This document shows positions 43,751 to 54,275 of a stretch of 64,000 nt of DNA, one piece after another (the stretch's first letter is position 1; every line of letters begins with the position of its first letter). The position numbers were made by a program, and so were the translations under genes. Origin of the DNA: Clostridium magnum DSM 2767. Lineage in GTDB: Bacteria; Bacillota; Clostridia; Clostridiales; Clostridiaceae. The DNA is taken from the NCBI RefSeq assembly GCF_001623875.1, contig NZ_LWAE01000002.1, positions 868,001 to 932,000 of the forward strand, written 5' to 3'. The notes under the pieces were generated by a model. It ran no database searches, was not told the DNA's origin, and saw only the letters and a program-made list of their open reading frames with translations.

Positions 43751-43794
43751 TGGTGGTATACAAATTCATAATGCTTAGAATTTGTATACCACCA
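43751..43794 (+). other. Intercistronic hairpin, perfect 17-bp stem
   Basis: TGGTGGTATACAAATTC (43751-43767) and GAATTTGTATACCACCA (43778-43794) pair perfectly, with no T tract. Such hairpins between binding-protein and permease genes commonly protect the upstream message, giving excess binding protein. Confidence 0.7.
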
Positions 43795-43860
43795 TTAAAG
43801 GTTAAAGAAAAAGTTTAGAAATTTGTTATTATAGTAAAAATATAGAAGGAGCTGAATTAC

Positions 43861-44511
43861 TTGGAGATGATGTCTTTATTTAAAGAAAGTTTACCTGATC
43901 TTTTATCAGGTTTATCAATGACTTTGCAAATTACTGTAGTTGCCTTAATTCTTGCAAGTTTATTAGGATTAGTTTTTGGATTGATGTCTATAAGTACAAA
44001 TAAAATATTAAAAGCTTTAGCAAGAATATATGTAGATGTAATAAGAGGTACGCCACTTATAGTACAAGCATTTTTTATTTATTTTGGTATTCCAGGAGCT
44101 TTAAGCATAAAAATACCTGCGTTTACTGCTGGAGTAATTGCCATAAGTTTAAATGCAGGAGCCTATATGGTAGAAATATTTAGAGCCGGAATAATGGCTG
44201 TGGATAAAGGACAGATGGAAGCGGCAAGGAGTTTAGGTCTTCCTTATGGAAAGACAATGAGACTTGTTATTTTGCCACAGGCTGTAAGAAAAATGATACC
44301 CGCATTTATTAATCAATTCATTATATCACTTAAAGATACTTCATTATTATCTGTAATTGGTATTAGAGAACTGACACAAAGCGGTGAAATTATAATGGCA
44401 TCAAATTATAGAGCTTTTGAAACTTGGACTTTTGTAGCAATATTTTATTTTGTATTGATTATGGCGTTAACTTATATATCTCGTTGTATAGAAAGGAAAT
44501 TTAAAGTATGA
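43861..44511 (+). CDS. Amino acid ABC transporter permease
   Basis: This 216-residue membrane protein of the HisMQ/GlnP type has about five helices and the ATPase-contact loop [20 protein letters not shown]. The start is probably TTG 43861 with AGAAGGAG 9 bases upstream; ATG 43867 is the alternative. Its stop overlaps the ATPase start by four bases (ATGA). Confidence 0.92.
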   Translation: MEMMSLFKESLPDLLSGLSMTLQITVVALILASLLGLVFGLMSISTNKILKALARIYVDVIRGTPLIVQAFFIYFGIPGALSIKIPAFTAGVIAISLNAGAYMVEIFRAGIMAVDKGQMEAARSLGLPYGKTMRLVILPQAVRKMIPAFINQFIISLKDTSLLSVIGIRELTQSGEIIMASNYRAFETWTFVAIFYFVLIMALTYISRCIERKFKV

Positions 44512-45230
44512 TAGAAGTTAAAGGACTTAAAAAGGTATTTAATAAAAATACAGTTTTGAAAGACATAAGTTTTAAAGTAAATGAAAGTGAAGTTGTTTGT
44601 TTAATCGGACCTTCAGGTTCAGGAAAGAGTACAGTACTTAGATGTTTAAATAAACTTGAAGAAATAGATGGTGGACATGTTTATATTGATGAACAGGATA
44701 TTGCACTAAAGGAAACAGATGTAAATAAACTTAGAGAAAAACTAGGAATGGTTTTTCAAGCTTTTAATTTATTTCCTCATCTTACAGTGCTTCAAAACAT
44801 AACATTAGCACCTGTTCAATTAAACAAGATGAATAAAAGTGATGCAGAAGCAAAGGCATTCAAGTTATTAGAAAAAGTTGGCTTGAGAGATAAAGCTAAC
44901 GAATATCCAGATAAGTTATCAGGAGGCCAAAAGCAAAGAGTTGCTATTGCTAGAGCTTTAGCAATGGAACCTGAAATTATGCTATTTGATGAACCAACCT
45001 CAGCACTAGACCCTGAAATGGTAGGGGAAGTACTTCAGGTTATGAAAGATTTAGCTAAGGAAGGTATGACTATGATAGTTGTAACTCATGAAATGGGCTT
45101 TGCTCGAGAAGTAGCGGACAGAGTTATTTTTATGGCTGATGGATATATTGTAGAAGAGGATACTCCAGAGAATATTTTTACTAATCCTAAAAATGATAGA
45201 ACAAAAGATTTCTTAGGAAAAGTATTATAA
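44508..45230 (+). CDS. Amino acid ABC transporter ATP-binding protein
   Basis: This 240-residue ABC ATPase of the GlnQ/HisP type has Walker [11 protein letters not shown] loop [12 protein letters not shown], signature LSGGQKQR, Walker [15 protein letters not shown] and switch VVTHEMGFA. It ends the three-gene operon and powers uptake through the permease at 43861-44511. Confidence 0.94.
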   Translation: MIEVKGLKKVFNKNTVLKDISFKVNESEVVCLIGPSGSGKSTVLRCLNKLEEIDGGHVYIDEQDIALKETDVNKLREKLGMVFQAFNLFPHLTVLQNITLAPVQLNKMNKSDAEAKAFKLLEKVGLRDKANEYPDKLSGGQKQRVAIARALAMEPEIMLFDEPTSALDPEMVGEVLQVMKDLAKEGMTMIVVTHEMGFAREVADRVIFMADGYIVEEDTPENIFTNPKNDRTKDFLGKVL

Positions 45231-45231
45231 T

Positions 45232-45265
45232 AAAAGTATGAGTTTAGGCTCATACTTTTATTTTT
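45232..45265 (+). terminator. Terminator of the amino acid ABC operon
   Basis: AAAAGTATGAG (45232-45242) and CTCATACTTTT (45249-45259) are perfect arms followed by ATTTTTG. It may also stop the convergent EamA gene. Confidence 0.8.
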
Positions 45266-45286
45266 GACACAAATTATCTAATTATG

Positions 45287-46210
45287 TTATTTGCATGCTA
45301 GTGTGTCATCTTCTGTTTCTATGGTAGTATTCTCTTTTGAACTTTTTAGTTGAGCTAGGAGCATTCCAGCAAGCATAAGTAAACAGCCTAAAATTCCTTT
45401 AATTCCAAAGCTTTCTCCCAAAATTAAGATGCCACCAATAGTTCCAAATACTGATTCCATACTCATTATAATAGCTGCTTGAGAGGGCTCAGCATTTTTT
45501 TGCCCTACAATCTGCAAGGTGTAAGCTACCCCTGAAGAAAGAATACCTCCATAAAGAATAGGTACAGCTGCTTGATAAATAGAATCTAGAGTTGTCTTCT
45601 CGAATAGCAATGCGGCTATAAAACTAAGTATTGAGCATGTGAGAAACTGAAAAAAAGCTAATTTCACCGTATCAACTTTTCCGGAAAAACGATCTATTAA
45701 TAGGATATGAGCTGCAAAGAAGAAAGCGCAAATAAGTTCAAGAAAGTCTCCATGGGATATGGAAAATTTATCTGTTACGCACAAAAAGTATAGCCCTATA
45801 ACAGCAATTATAGCGCCTAACCAGGAATTAATACTAATATATTGTTTTAGGAATATACCTAAGATAGGCACAATTACAATATAGAGTCCTGTTATAAATG
45901 CAGCCTTTCCAGCACCAGTATACACTAATCCCATCTGTTGAAATGAGGAACCTAAAAATATAATAATTCCAGCAATAGACCCAATGGTAATAATTTTTCC
46001 TAAACCTTCGATTTCGCTACCTTCTTTGTTAGATTTATTTTGAAAAAGAATAATTGGAAGTAGTGACATACTTCCAAGAGCGAATCTCACAGCATTAAAG
46101 GTAAATGCCCCTATATATTGGCCACCAACTCTTTGTGCGACGAATGCAAAGCCCCATATAGCGGCAGTAAGTAATAATATTAAGTTAGATCTAACTGTCT
46201 GTTTGTTCAT
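45287..46210 (-). CDS. DMT-superfamily (EamA) transporter
   Basis: This 307-residue protein has ten predicted helices in two EamA repeats: LILLLTAAIWGFAFVAQRVG in the first and ILYGGILSSGVAYTLQIVGQ in the second. EamA proteins export metabolites or drugs; the substrate is unknown. ATG 46210 follows AAGGAGA by about 8 bases; an earlier in-frame ATG lacks a site. Confidence 0.88.
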   Translation of the reverse strand: MNKQTVRSNLILLLTAAIWGFAFVAQRVGGQYIGAFTFNAVRFALGSMSLLPIILFQNKSNKEGSEIEGLGKIITIGSIAGIIIFLGSSFQQMGLVYTGAGKAAFITGLYIVIVPILGIFLKQYISINSWLGAIIAVIGLYFLCVTDKFSISHGDFLELICAFFFAAHILLIDRFSGKVDTVKLAFFQFLTCSILSFIAALLFEKTTLDSIYQAAVPILYGGILSSGVAYTLQIVGQKNAEPSQAAIIMSMESVFGTIGGILILGESFGIKGILGCLLMLAGMLLAQLKSSKENTTIETEDDTLACK

Positions 46211-46317
46211 GTATCTTCTCCTTGTTTGATTTTTATTAAAGATATAGGTGTAAAAGTTCACTTGCCTTTACATCTATATCTTCTCATTTATATGCTTTTT
46301 TTTCAATGATATTCTTA

Positions 46318-48318
46318 CTATTCTACTTTAAATTTGGTAATAGTAGATGAAAGGTTTTCCGTACTTTCTCTATTTTCATTAACTTTACTGGATATACTCA
46401 TATTCTTTTCATTTACTATAATTATAGCTCGTGCGATACCTTCTGAGGATTTATTAACTTCTGAAACCATAGCAGAAACATTTTCTATTCCATTAGTTAT
46501 ATTATTCATATCTTCAGATATTTTAATTAGAGTATCAGTATATCTCTTAACGATGTTTTCAAAGATATCTTGATTTTTCTTATGTTCATCACTTAAGGAG
46601 GTAACTCTATCAAAAACTTCCTCTACTTTTTGGCCCATCCCGTGCATAACTTCATCAGCAGATTCTGAAAGTTCATCAACAGACAAAAGCACCTTTTGTA
46701 CTATCATCTGTATATCTTCAACTTTACGTGAAGATTCCTCTGCAAGTCTTCTTACCTCATCTGCTACAACAGCAAACCCTTTTCCTTGCTCACCTGCTCT
46801 AGCAGCTTCTATTGCAGCATTTAGAGCTAAAAGATTTGTCTGTTTAGAAATATCTGATATTTTTTGAGTCATATCAGAGATTGTTTTTACATTCTTAGAT
46901 TTCTCAATTGCAGCTTGAAGTTTTTTATTTGAATTTGTATACTCCTCAATGCTCTTGTCCTTATATTTTTCGTTTTCCATTTTTACTTCATCAGCTTTAT
47001 TTTTCATTTGTTTTACAGTTTCTAATGTTTTAATAGATTCACTTGTAAGACTATCTGATTCTTTTCTTATATCTCTACTCTTTTCAGTAATTTCTTTTAG
47101 TGAAGTTGATGATTGGTCCATGCTTGCTGATATTTCTTCACTAGATGCAGTTATTTCCTGCAGCCTTTCGTTTACATCATTAAACATTTCCTCTGTAGAC
47201 TTAGTGGATGTAGCTACCGTTTCTACTTCAGTTCTTACCTTTGAAACAACATCCCTTAAATGCTCTGATGCACTATTTATTGATCTAATTACTTGTGCAA
47301 ATTCATCTTGTCCCATAATTTCTATTCTGTGACTCAAGTCCTTTTCTTCAAGTCTTTTAGCATATTTATTTATCTTTTTCAGAGGCATCTTTATTTTAGT
47401 ACTTATCATATACCCAACTATTATACCGATAATCACAAAAAGGCCTGTAATCATTATAATTTTCTTTTCCAGTTCTCTTACAGAGCTTAAAACCTTATCT
47501 TTACTTTCCACCATAGCAAAACTCCATCTTTGAGATGATATTGGTGCATATGCAATAAAGTTAGCTTCACCTTTATACACATAAGTTGAACAGTCATTCT
47601 TGCCAGCAATCATATTTTTTTCTATGTCAACAAGTTCTTTAAGATTAGAATCTTTAGATAAATTTTTTATATCATTATCTGCATTTTTAACAAGATCATA
47701 ATTCTTATGAGCCATTTTTGTACCATCACTGCTTATTATAAATGTATAGCCATCGTTATTAACTTTTATATCTTCTAATATTTTATTCATTTTTGTAGCA
47801 TCAGAAACTCCCGAAAGTACACCGATAACGTTACCATCGTTATCCTTTATTGGTGCAGATATTACGATAACCATTTTCTTATCTATTCTTGCAAACAAGA
47901 CATCTGCAGCATTTGATTTACCTTGAAGAGCTTGTTTATAAAATTCTCTATCTTTAGCATTAGCTTTATCACCAGTAGTACTTACAACATCTCCATTTAA
48001 ATCTCCAACTTGAAATCTTTCAAAACCTAATCTTTTCGCTTCTTTAATAAGTATTTCCCTCTGTATATCCCAATTCATAGTTTTTATATCTGGTCTTTCT
48101 GCTACATCTTCCACTCTATAAATGTAATTATTAATTTCTTTATTTATCAACTTAGCTCCATCATTAGCTCCGTTTATTAATTTGTCATTTATAGAATTAG
48201 TTAACATTGTTGATGCATAAAAGAAGGAACTTGTCCCTATAACTGCAGAGACTAGTAGTATAAGTATTGTGATTTGAATCATAATCTTAGTGCTTATACT
48301 ATTAATTTCTTTTAACAT
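46318..48318 (-). CDS. Methyl-accepting chemotaxis protein with a dCache sensor
   Basis: This 666-residue chemoreceptor has a membrane helix at about 12-34, an extracellular double-Cache domain at about 35-280 ([39 protein letters not shown]), a second helix near 285-307, a HAMP domain and a long cytoplasmic coiled coil. The tip contains the highly conserved [20 protein letters not shown]. It should signal to CheA/CheW. The ligand is unknown; Cache domains often bind amino acids. No che genes are in the window. Confidence 0.94.
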   Translation of the reverse strand: MLKEINSISTKIMIQITILILLVSAVIGTSSFFYASTMLTNSINDKLINGANDGAKLINKEINNYIYRVEDVAERPDIKTMNWDIQREILIKEAKRLGFERFQVGDLNGDVVSTTGDKANAKDREFYKQALQGKSNAADVLFARIDKKMVIVISAPIKDNDGNVIGVLSGVSDATKMNKILEDIKVNNDGYTFIISSDGTKMAHKNYDLVKNADNDIKNLSKDSNLKELVDIEKNMIAGKNDCSTYVYKGEANFIAYAPISSQRWSFAMVESKDKVLSSVRELEKKIIMITGLFVIIGIIVGYMISTKIKMPLKKINKYAKRLEEKDLSHRIEIMGQDEFAQVIRSINSASEHLRDVVSKVRTEVETVATSTKSTEEMFNDVNERLQEITASSEEISASMDQSSTSLKEITEKSRDIRKESDSLTSESIKTLETVKQMKNKADEVKMENEKYKDKSIEEYTNSNKKLQAAIEKSKNVKTISDMTQKISDISKQTNLLALNAAIEAARAGEQGKGFAVVADEVRRLAEESSRKVEDIQMIVQKVLLSVDELSESADEVMHGMGQKVEEVFDRVTSLSDEHKKNQDIFENIVKRYTDTLIKISEDMNNITNGIENVSAMVSEVNKSSEGIARAIIIVNEKNMSISSKVNENRESTENLSSTITKFKVE

Positions 48319-48597
48319 AGTACTATCTCCCCTTTTTTTCTTGTTTATTTTTGTAGATATGACTAATTTTTACACATGTACATTATACAACATTTTATAT
48401 ACATTTTATACATAATTTTCGTTATTATCTATATTATTAATATATTAGTGAAAAAGAGGGCGTAATATGGTATATGAAATGACAGTAGATAAAATCTTAT
48501 TTAACCAACTATGTTAAAAGTTACATTTGAAATTACTCATAATATTATACATAATGGTTATATCCTTTTAAGTCTAAAATTCTAGGAGGACAACCTT

Positions 48598-49656
48598 ATG
48601 TTCACTAAAAAAAGATTATTGGCAACTACTTTAGTTGGAGTTATTATAATTGCTATTACATCTATGGTTTTTATTAAATCAAGTAAGGAAAATGTAGTAG
48701 TAACAACAGCTTCTAATAAAACTGTCTTAGCATTTACAACCTACTATTACCCAGAAGATAAATCTTCTTATAATCAAATGGTAGAGAACACTAGCTCAAT
48801 AAATAATATAGCAACAGATACTTATACCATAGATACTAAAGGTAACTTATCAGGTAATGTTCCGAAAGAACAAATAGAGTACGCTAATGACAACAAAATT
48901 AAGCCCTTGGCTATGATAACTAATAAGTTTAATGCGGATTTAGCAAAAGCATTGCTTGAAAGCCCTAATAATAGAAAACTATTAATACAAAATATCTTAA
49001 ATACATTAAAAACAAATAACTATAAAGGTGTAAATATAGATTTTGAAAATATCTACTATTATGACAGGGATTCCTATACAAGCTTTTTAAAGGAGCTTTA
49101 TGGGGAACTTAATCCTGAAGGTTTTACCGTTACAGCTTCCGTACCGGCAAAAACCAGTGAAAATCTTAAAGATTCTTGGAGTGGCGCCTATGACTATAAA
49201 GAAATCGCAAAGTATGCAGATCAAGTTGTAATAATGACCTATGATGAACATTCTCCAAGTGGTACGTCCGGTGCTATTGCTTCTATTAATTGGGTAAAAA
49301 CTGTTGTTAAATATGCTTCGTCTGTTGTACCTGCCTCTAAAATAGTTTTAGGGGTGGGGAGCTATGGATATGATTGGTCTTCAAAGGGTGTAAAGGCTTA
49401 TGGTATTGATGCAATATATAAATTAGCAGAGACCAATAATGCAGAAATTCAATGGGATGATCTTTCTAAAAGTCCATTTTTTAAGTATAAGGATGATTCA
49501 GGGATTAACCATACTGTATGGTTTGAAAATAGTACAAGTCTTTCTTACAAATTAGATATTGTTAATGACAATAATTTAGCTGGTATAGCTATATGGAGGC
49601 TCGGTCTTGAAAATGCAGATTATTGGTCAACTATTAAAGCAAAATTAAGCAAGTAA
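48598..49656 (+). CDS. Glycoside hydrolase family 18 protein, spore-lytic type
   Basis: This 352-residue protein has an N-terminal membrane anchor or signal (about 8-26) and a GH18 barrel. The catalytic DxxDxDxE motif is reduced to GVNIDFENI with the acid Glu at residue 150. VVIMTYDEHSPSG and the C-terminal GIAIWRLGLE are typical of the YaaH/SleL-like group that cuts cortex peptidoglycan, without the usual LysM domains. AGGAGGAC precedes the ATG. It is a single-gene unit. Confidence 0.85.
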   Translation: MFTKKRLLATTLVGVIIIAITSMVFIKSSKENVVVTTASNKTVLAFTTYYYPEDKSSYNQMVENTSSINNIATDTYTIDTKGNLSGNVPKEQIEYANDNKIKPLAMITNKFNADLAKALLESPNNRKLLIQNILNTLKTNNYKGVNIDFENIYYYDRDSYTSFLKELYGELNPEGFTVTASVPAKTSENLKDSWSGAYDYKEIAKYADQVVIMTYDEHSPSGTSGAIASINWVKTVVKYASSVVPASKIVLGVGSYGYDWSSKGVKAYGIDAIYKLAETNNAEIQWDDLSKSPFFKYKDDSGINHTVWFENSTSLSYKLDIVNDNNLAGIAIWRLGLENADYWSTIKAKLSK

Positions 49657-49662
49657 TAAAAA

Positions 49663-49693
49663 GTCATGAAGTATTGATTAAGCACTTCATGAC
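49663..49693 (-). terminator. Bidirectional terminator between GH18 and ECF operons
   Basis: GTCATGAAGT (49663-49672) and ACTTCATGAC (49684-49693) pair perfectly. On the minus strand the stem is followed by TTTTTATT, so it most clearly ends the ECF operon; on the plus strand CTTT follows. Confidence 0.8.
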
Positions 49694-49713
49694 CTTTCTA
49701 TTCCTAAATATAT

Positions 49714-50529
49714 TTACTTACAATTTTTGTTGTGAGAATTTTTATATTTAATAAATTCCTCAACTGTAAAGAAAATTTCTTTAAAACCAAGTTTTTGACA
49801 GAGTTGAGTTACGTGAGGTAGTTCGAGGAAAGCTTTTTCTAATATTTCAGAGTGGGAGAAGACTTGTCTTGTATTTCCATCTAAAAGAACATTTCCATTA
49901 TTAAATACTATAGTCCTTTCAAAGGTTTCTGCCACAAAATCCATGTCGTGTAGGATTGCTATAACCAATTTTCCTTTTGATCTTAGATTTTTAATTATAC
50001 CTTTAATTCTTTCCTTTCCTGAATAGTCTTGGGCAATTGTTGGTTCATCAAATATTATTATATCTGTATCCATAGCTAAAATGGAGGCTATACTTATAAG
50101 TTTTCTATCAGACAGGCTTAAATCATAAGGGTTTTCATTGATTTTTTCATAAAGTCCTACTGCCCTTAAAGCTTCTTCAGAATTTGATCTTGCGTTATCC
50201 GTATTCATGCCGATATTAATAGGGCCAAACATTACTTCATCAATGACTTTGTTTTTAAATATTTGATCGTTAGGATTCTGAAAAACTAGACCTATGTCCT
50301 TTGATAACTTTGCAGCGGTTGTATTCTTTGTGTTAGTTGAATTTACAAGAATGTATCCGGATATAGGTTTTAAAAGTCCCTTTAAAAGCTTAACAAAAGT
50401 AGTCTTACCTGCGCCATTTTGACCTATTATAGCAGTACTCCTTTTATCAAATTCTAAAGTTATGCCCTTAAGGATTTTTTCGCTTTCTTCGTATGAAAAA
50501 TGCAGATCCTTAACCGTTATTCTACTCAT
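49714..50529 (-). CDS. ECF transporter ATPase 2
   Basis: This 271-residue ABC ATPase has Walker A GQNGAGKTT, Q loop VFQNPNDQIF, a degenerate signature LSLSDRKL instead of LSGGQ, Walker B IIIFDEPTIAQD and AILHDMDFV. Its loss of the canonical signature suggests it pairs with the intact neighbouring ATPase to form an asymmetric dimer. It is the last gene of the operon and overlaps the preceding ATPase by 8 bases. Confidence 0.88.
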   Translation of the reverse strand: MSRITVKDLHFSYEESEKILKGITLEFDKRSTAIIGQNGAGKTTFVKLLKGLLKPISGYILVNSTNTKNTTAAKLSKDIGLVFQNPNDQIFKNKVIDEVMFGPINIGMNTDNARSNSEEALRAVGLYEKINENPYDLSLSDRKLISIASILAMDTDIIIFDEPTIAQDYSGKERIKGIIKNLRSKGKLVIAILHDMDFVAETFERTIVFNNGNVLLDGNTRQVFSHSEILEKAFLELPHVTQLCQKLGFKEIFFTVEEFIKYKNSHNKNCK

Positions 50530-51367
50530 TTTGATTCACCACCAAATCATAAGCTTCATCTATTGTTATTGGATAAAGTCCTGTATCTCTATTTTTAATT
50601 TGGAGTCCTCTACATATTAATGTAAAGGCAGGGGCTGTCACACCGTACTCCTTCAAGTCATCTCTTGAAAATATCTTGCTTGGAACATCAAAATCCATGA
50701 GCTGCCCATTATTTAACAGCATGACTCTATCTGAGTATTTTGCGATTTTTTCCATTTTATGTTCTACCATGACTATTGTTATTTTTTCACTACATAAATT
50801 TTGAATTGCTTTAAATACTTCTTCTGAGCCTTGAGGGTCAAGTTGGGAGGTAGGCTCATCAAGGACAATAATCTCAGGCTTCATTGCAATAACACTAGCT
50901 AAGGCCATCCTCTGCATCTGGCCTCCAGATAAGTCAAAGGGATTTCTGTCCTTAAATTTATATATATCTAAAAGCTTTAAGGCGTAATCTATTCTATTTC
51001 TCATTTCATCTTGAGGAAGACCAAAGTTTTCAAGTCCAAAGGCTATTTCCTCATAAACGGTAAGCTTGGAGCCAGTAACCTGAGTAAAGGGATTTTGAAA
51101 AACTATCCCCACCTTTTTAGAGAGGATAGTTACATCACTTTTATAAACTTCAATGTTGTCTACTAGTATCTTTCCGCCGTAAGCACCTTTATAGAAATGG
51201 GGGACAAGTCCTACTAAAGCTTGACAAAGGGTAGACTTTCCAGCACCATTTTCACCAATTACTCCAATAAATTCACCTTCCTCTATTTGGAAGGATATAT
51301 CTTTAAGAGCTAGGTCTTTAGTAAGAGGGTATTTATACTTTAAGTTTTCAACGACTATCTTTTTCAT
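50522..51367 (-). CDS. ECF transporter ATPase 1
   Basis: This 281-residue ABC ATPase has Walker A GENGAGKST, Q loop VFQNPFTQVTG, signature LSGGQMQR, Walker B IIVLDEPTSQLDPQ and MVEHKME with the switch His. ATG 51367 follows GGAGG by 8 bases and overlaps the EcfT stop by 4 bases (ATGA). Together with the second ATPase and EcfT it forms the energising module of an ECF importer. Confidence 0.92.
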   Translation of the reverse strand: MKKIVVENLKYKYPLTKDLALKDISFQIEEGEFIGVIGENGAGKSTLCQALVGLVPHFYKGAYGGKILVDNIEVYKSDVTILSKKVGIVFQNPFTQVTGSKLTVYEEIAFGLENFGLPQDEMRNRIDYALKLLDIYKFKDRNPFDLSGGQMQRMALASVIAMKPEIIVLDEPTSQLDPQGSEEVFKAIQNLCSEKITIVMVEHKMEKIAKYSDRVMLLNNGQLMDFDVPSKIFSRDDLKEYGVTAPAFTLICRGLQIKNRDTGLYPITIDEAYDLVVNQNE

Positions 51368-52131
51368 GCTATAATCCTCCAAATTACCGCTAAAGCTAAT
51401 AGAAATATAATAGTTATTTTAATAGCTGTGCTGTATTTATAACTAAACGCTTTATTTAAAAAACTCTTTTTAGTTTTTGAATTAAAGCCTCTAACCTCAA
51501 GGGCCATGGCTCTTTCTCTAGTAGAAATGAGAGAATTCATAACAACGGGCCCGATTAGAGGAATAAAGGCTTTGATTCTCACTAATAGGCTGCCATCTGT
51601 TTCCATACCTCTTGATCTTTGAGCATCCTTTATAGTATCCATAGTAGATACCATCTGTGGAATAATCTGAAGCACTGAGCTTAGTACATATCCGATTCTA
51701 GGGGAGAGACCATTTCTAACTAATATTTCTATAATATCAGATGGTTTTGAAGTAAGAACCAGAATTGAGAAGGCACAAATAATATTTATAACTCTCATAC
51801 ATATTTTAAATGCATAGATAAGACCTTCCTTATAAAAAGTTAGTGAACCTATACTTATAAAGATTGTATTATTTGTTTTGTTAAATAACCCCTGAATGAT
51901 AATTATAGATAAAAGAACAATGAAGCTAAAGCTTACAAGGGGTATTACTTTTTTGAAAACTTTACCTACTATAAGAAGAATAATACTTGCTAACATACAA
52001 GTAAATGCAATATTTACTGTAGGTAAAATAATAGGGATGACAACAGCAGCACCTATATAATAGAGCTTGCTTATAGGATCAATCTTATGTATTATAGAAT
52101 CTCTATGTTGGTAAAGGCTAAGTGCTTTCAT
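51364..52131 (-). CDS. ECF transporter transmembrane protein EcfT
   Basis: This 255-residue membrane protein has about five helices. The two coupling-helix motifs, with the Ala-Arg-Gly type signature, appear as DAQRSRGMETDG and ALEVRGFNSK. It connects the two ATPases to the S component. The C-terminus overlaps the next gene. Confidence 0.9.
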   Translation of the reverse strand: MKALSLYQHRDSIIHKIDPISKLYYIGAAVVIPIILPTVNIAFTCMLASIILLIVGKVFKKVIPLVSFSFIVLLSIIIIQGLFNKTNNTIFISIGSLTFYKEGLIYAFKICMRVINIICAFSILVLTSKPSDIIEILVRNGLSPRIGYVLSSVLQIIPQMVSTMDTIKDAQRSRGMETDGSLLVRIKAFIPLIGPVVMNSLISTRERAMALEVRGFNSKTKKSFLNKAFSYKYSTAIKITIIFLLALAVIWRIIA

Positions 52132-52150
52132 ATTTTTTCCTCCTATAACA

Positions 52151-52177
52151 AAGCTCAGGATTATTAGCCCTGAGCTT
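52151..52177 (-). other. Intercistronic hairpin between S component and EcfT
   Basis: AAGCTCAGG (52151-52159) and CCTGAGCTT (52169-52177) pair perfectly around a 9-base loop, without a clear T tract on the minus strand. It may adjust the ratio of S component to the shared module. Confidence 0.55.
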
Positions 52178-52182
52178 GAAAT

Positions 52183-52785
52183 TTACAGTTTTTCTATTTC
52201 GCTATTATTGTTATATAGAAGGGTGAGCTTCTTAGGAAGTCCCTTAAATATTAAGAAGGCTATTACAATAGTTGCTACTTTGTCAGGAAGATCAACAACT
52301 AACTCGTCCAAGAAGGATGCTAAAGCTAGTGGAGAACCGCTTTTAGTTAGATAAGCAAAAAGTGCATCTCCCCATAGGTTTCCTGTCTGTCCTCCCCAAA
52401 AACCAATATTTATAGGAGTAGATACTATTGCTGATACGAGAGCAACTAGTAATCCTGTAATGATGGCTTTACCGATACTGTCCATCCAACCTTTATAGGC
52501 CATAATTCCAACAGTAATACCTATAGCAATACTTGAAACGGCATAAACAAAGGATACAGGGTCTGCGGTAAGACCATAAATAATGTTATTAACAGCTCCT
52601 GAAATTGCACCAATTATTGGCCCTGCTAATATGCTAGCAAGGGTTGTACCGATTGCATCCAGCCAAAGGGGAAGCTTTAAGGATGCTGCAATAAGCTTTC
52701 CGATATAGTTAATACCAACAGCTGCAGGGATAAGTACCAGAGAAGCTGTAGTGAATTTGAATGACCACATATTTTTCTTTTCCAT
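52183..52785 (-). CDS. ECF transporter S component, probable nucleoside specificity
   Basis: This 200-residue membrane protein has about six helices with glycine-rich turns (LASILAGPIIGAISGAVNN) and no ATPase or enzyme motif, as in ECF S components. The operon encodes a dedicated EcfT and two ATPases, so this is a group I system. The gene just upstream encodes a uridine phosphorylase-like enzyme, which suggests a nucleoside as substrate; this is inferred from context, not from binding residues. Confidence 0.82.
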   Translation of the reverse strand: MEKKNMWSFKFTTASLVLIPAAVGINYIGKLIAASLKLPLWLDAIGTTLASILAGPIIGAISGAVNNIIYGLTADPVSFVYAVSSIAIGITVGIMAYKGWMDSIGKAIITGLLVALVSAIVSTPINIGFWGGQTGNLWGDALFAYLTKSGSPLALASFLDELVVDLPDKVATIVIAFLIFKGLPKKLTLLYNNNSEIEKL

Positions 52786-52809
52786 AGAATTACTCCTTTC
52801 AAAATTTTA

Positions 52810-53562
52810 TTATTTGTTTTTTAGAGAATCCAGTTTAACTATAGACTCTAAGGCTAAAATAATTTCCTTTTCCTCTCCTTTAGAAGTTTCATCTTCTCCG
52901 TCAACGTAGCTATTAATACCATCCTCTAAAGCATAGTTGTTTTCTACCACAACATTTAATATAGAGGCTGTTTTGAGTCCTCTAAGGCTTCCAATTACCA
53001 TGAGAGAAGCGGACTCCATATCAGAGGCTAAGACTCCATTATTAGTCCAAAAGCTGTCAATAGCTTGTTCATTATCGGTATAGAAGCTGTCGTGGCTTCT
53101 TATGATTCCACAGTGATATTGGTACCTTAATTCAGAAGCGGTATTTATTATACTGGTTAAAACATTTATGTTAGGTACTGCAGGGTAACTACTTTCTATG
53201 TAGCTTTTGGAAGATCCATCATTTCGTACTGCACCTGTAGCTAAAATTAAATCACCTAGCTTAATGTTGCTTTGAAGAGCACCACAGCTTCCTATTCTTA
53301 TAAGGGTATTAACACCTATGTTTTTTAATTCCTCAACTGCAATTGCTGTAGAAGGGCCTCCTATTCCTGTAGAGGTTACTAAAATCTTAATACCTTTATA
53401 AAAGCCCAGTATACTTTTAAATTCCCTATTAAAAGCAACTTCTACGGGCTTTTCAAGAAAAGTTTTTACTCTATCCACCCTTTGAAGATCTCCAGGAAGT
53501 AGGGCATATGAGGCAGAGTGTTCTTCACCTAGTCTTATATGAGGTTGTAGAGTCAAATTCAT
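52810..53562 (-). CDS. Nucleoside phosphorylase, uridine phosphorylase-like
   Basis: This 250-residue PNP/UDP phosphorylase-family protein has LPGDLQRVD, the family signature STGIGGPSTAIAVEELKNIG and RIGSCGAL, and the ribose-binding SDMESASLMV. The GIGGPST form fits uridine phosphorylase, which splits uridine to uracil and ribose 1-phosphate. ATG 53562 was preferred over earlier ATGs because AGAAGGG then lies upstream at normal distance. It leads the ECF operon, so nucleosides imported may be split directly. Confidence 0.88.
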   Translation of the reverse strand: MNLTLQPHIRLGEEHSASYALLPGDLQRVDRVKTFLEKPVEVAFNREFKSILGFYKGIKILVTSTGIGGPSTAIAVEELKNIGVNTLIRIGSCGALQSNIKLGDLILATGAVRNDGSSKSYIESSYPAVPNINVLTSIINTASELRYQYHCGIIRSHDSFYTDNEQAIDSFWTNNGVLASDMESASLMVIGSLRGLKTASILNVVVENNYALEDGINSYVDGEDETSKGEEKEIILALESIVKLDSLKNK

Positions 53563-53630
53563 CATATCCCTTCTTATATCTATTTTATGAGTTGTAATTA
53601 TCATATTATAAGTAGTAAAATAAAACTATG

Positions 53631-53648
53631 TATATACACATGTATATA
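53631..53648 (-). promoter_or_regulatory. 18-bp palindrome upstream of the nucleoside operon
   Basis: TATATACA-CA-TGTATATA is a perfect palindrome about 70 bases before the phosphorylase gene. Its size and position fit a repressor site such as that of a GntR- or LacI-type protein; no such regulator is encoded nearby. Confidence 0.45.
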
Positions 53649-53780
53649 TTATATAGTGCATTATAAATATTGACAAGTATATGATTATTTGTATAACGCT
53701 CAATAAAATGTAATTGCTGTTATAATGTAGTTATATGTAACCAATTTATTAAATATAACTTGTGAAGGGAAGAATATTCT

Positions 53781-54275
53781 ATGAAAGAAATAGTTAAAGA
53801 AGAGTTTATTAAAAAAAGTTCAGAAACTCTATCTAATATATTAGATAGTTTTAAAAATCTAGAGAGCTTGAAGGTTGACGATTTAGCAGGCGAAGCAGCT
53901 CTCATCATTGTAGATATGAATAATGGTTTTGCTAGAAAAGGGGCACTGTATAGCCCAAGAATTGAAGCTTTAATCCCAGAGGTATCAAGAATTGCCCATA
54001 TCTTCGCTAATGAAAAAAGCATACCGCTTATTATTGTAAATGAAGATCACCCAGAAGATTGTAGAGAGTTTGGTTCCTATCCTCCTCACTGTGTAAGGGG
54101 TACTGAGGAAGCGCAAATTATTTCAGAACTAGATGATATAGAAAATAAAATAATTATAGGCAAGAATTGTACTAACGCCTTTGCAGTAGATGAATTTAAG
54201 GAAACCTTCATGGATCTATACGAGAGAGATATTAAAAAGTTTGTAGTTGTAGGGGATTGTACTGACATTATATAA
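53781..54275 (+). pseudogene. Isochorismatase-family hydrolase truncated before its catalytic Cys
   Basis: The first 164 residues are a good isochorismatase/nicotinamidase-type hydrolase: ALIIVDMNNGFARKG with the catalytic Asp, and FVVVGDCTDI near the end. In the family the catalytic Cys follows directly (GDCTDIC), but here the sequence reads II and stops. The last 50 or so residues are missing and not found nearby. The IS110 element begins within about 250 bases downstream, so loss by a transposon-linked deletion is likely. Confidence 0.78.

Noticed and set aside
46334-47490. Long plus-strand frames opposite the chemoreceptor gene
   Set aside because: They are shadows of the coiled-coil coding sequence, without ribosome sites or motifs.
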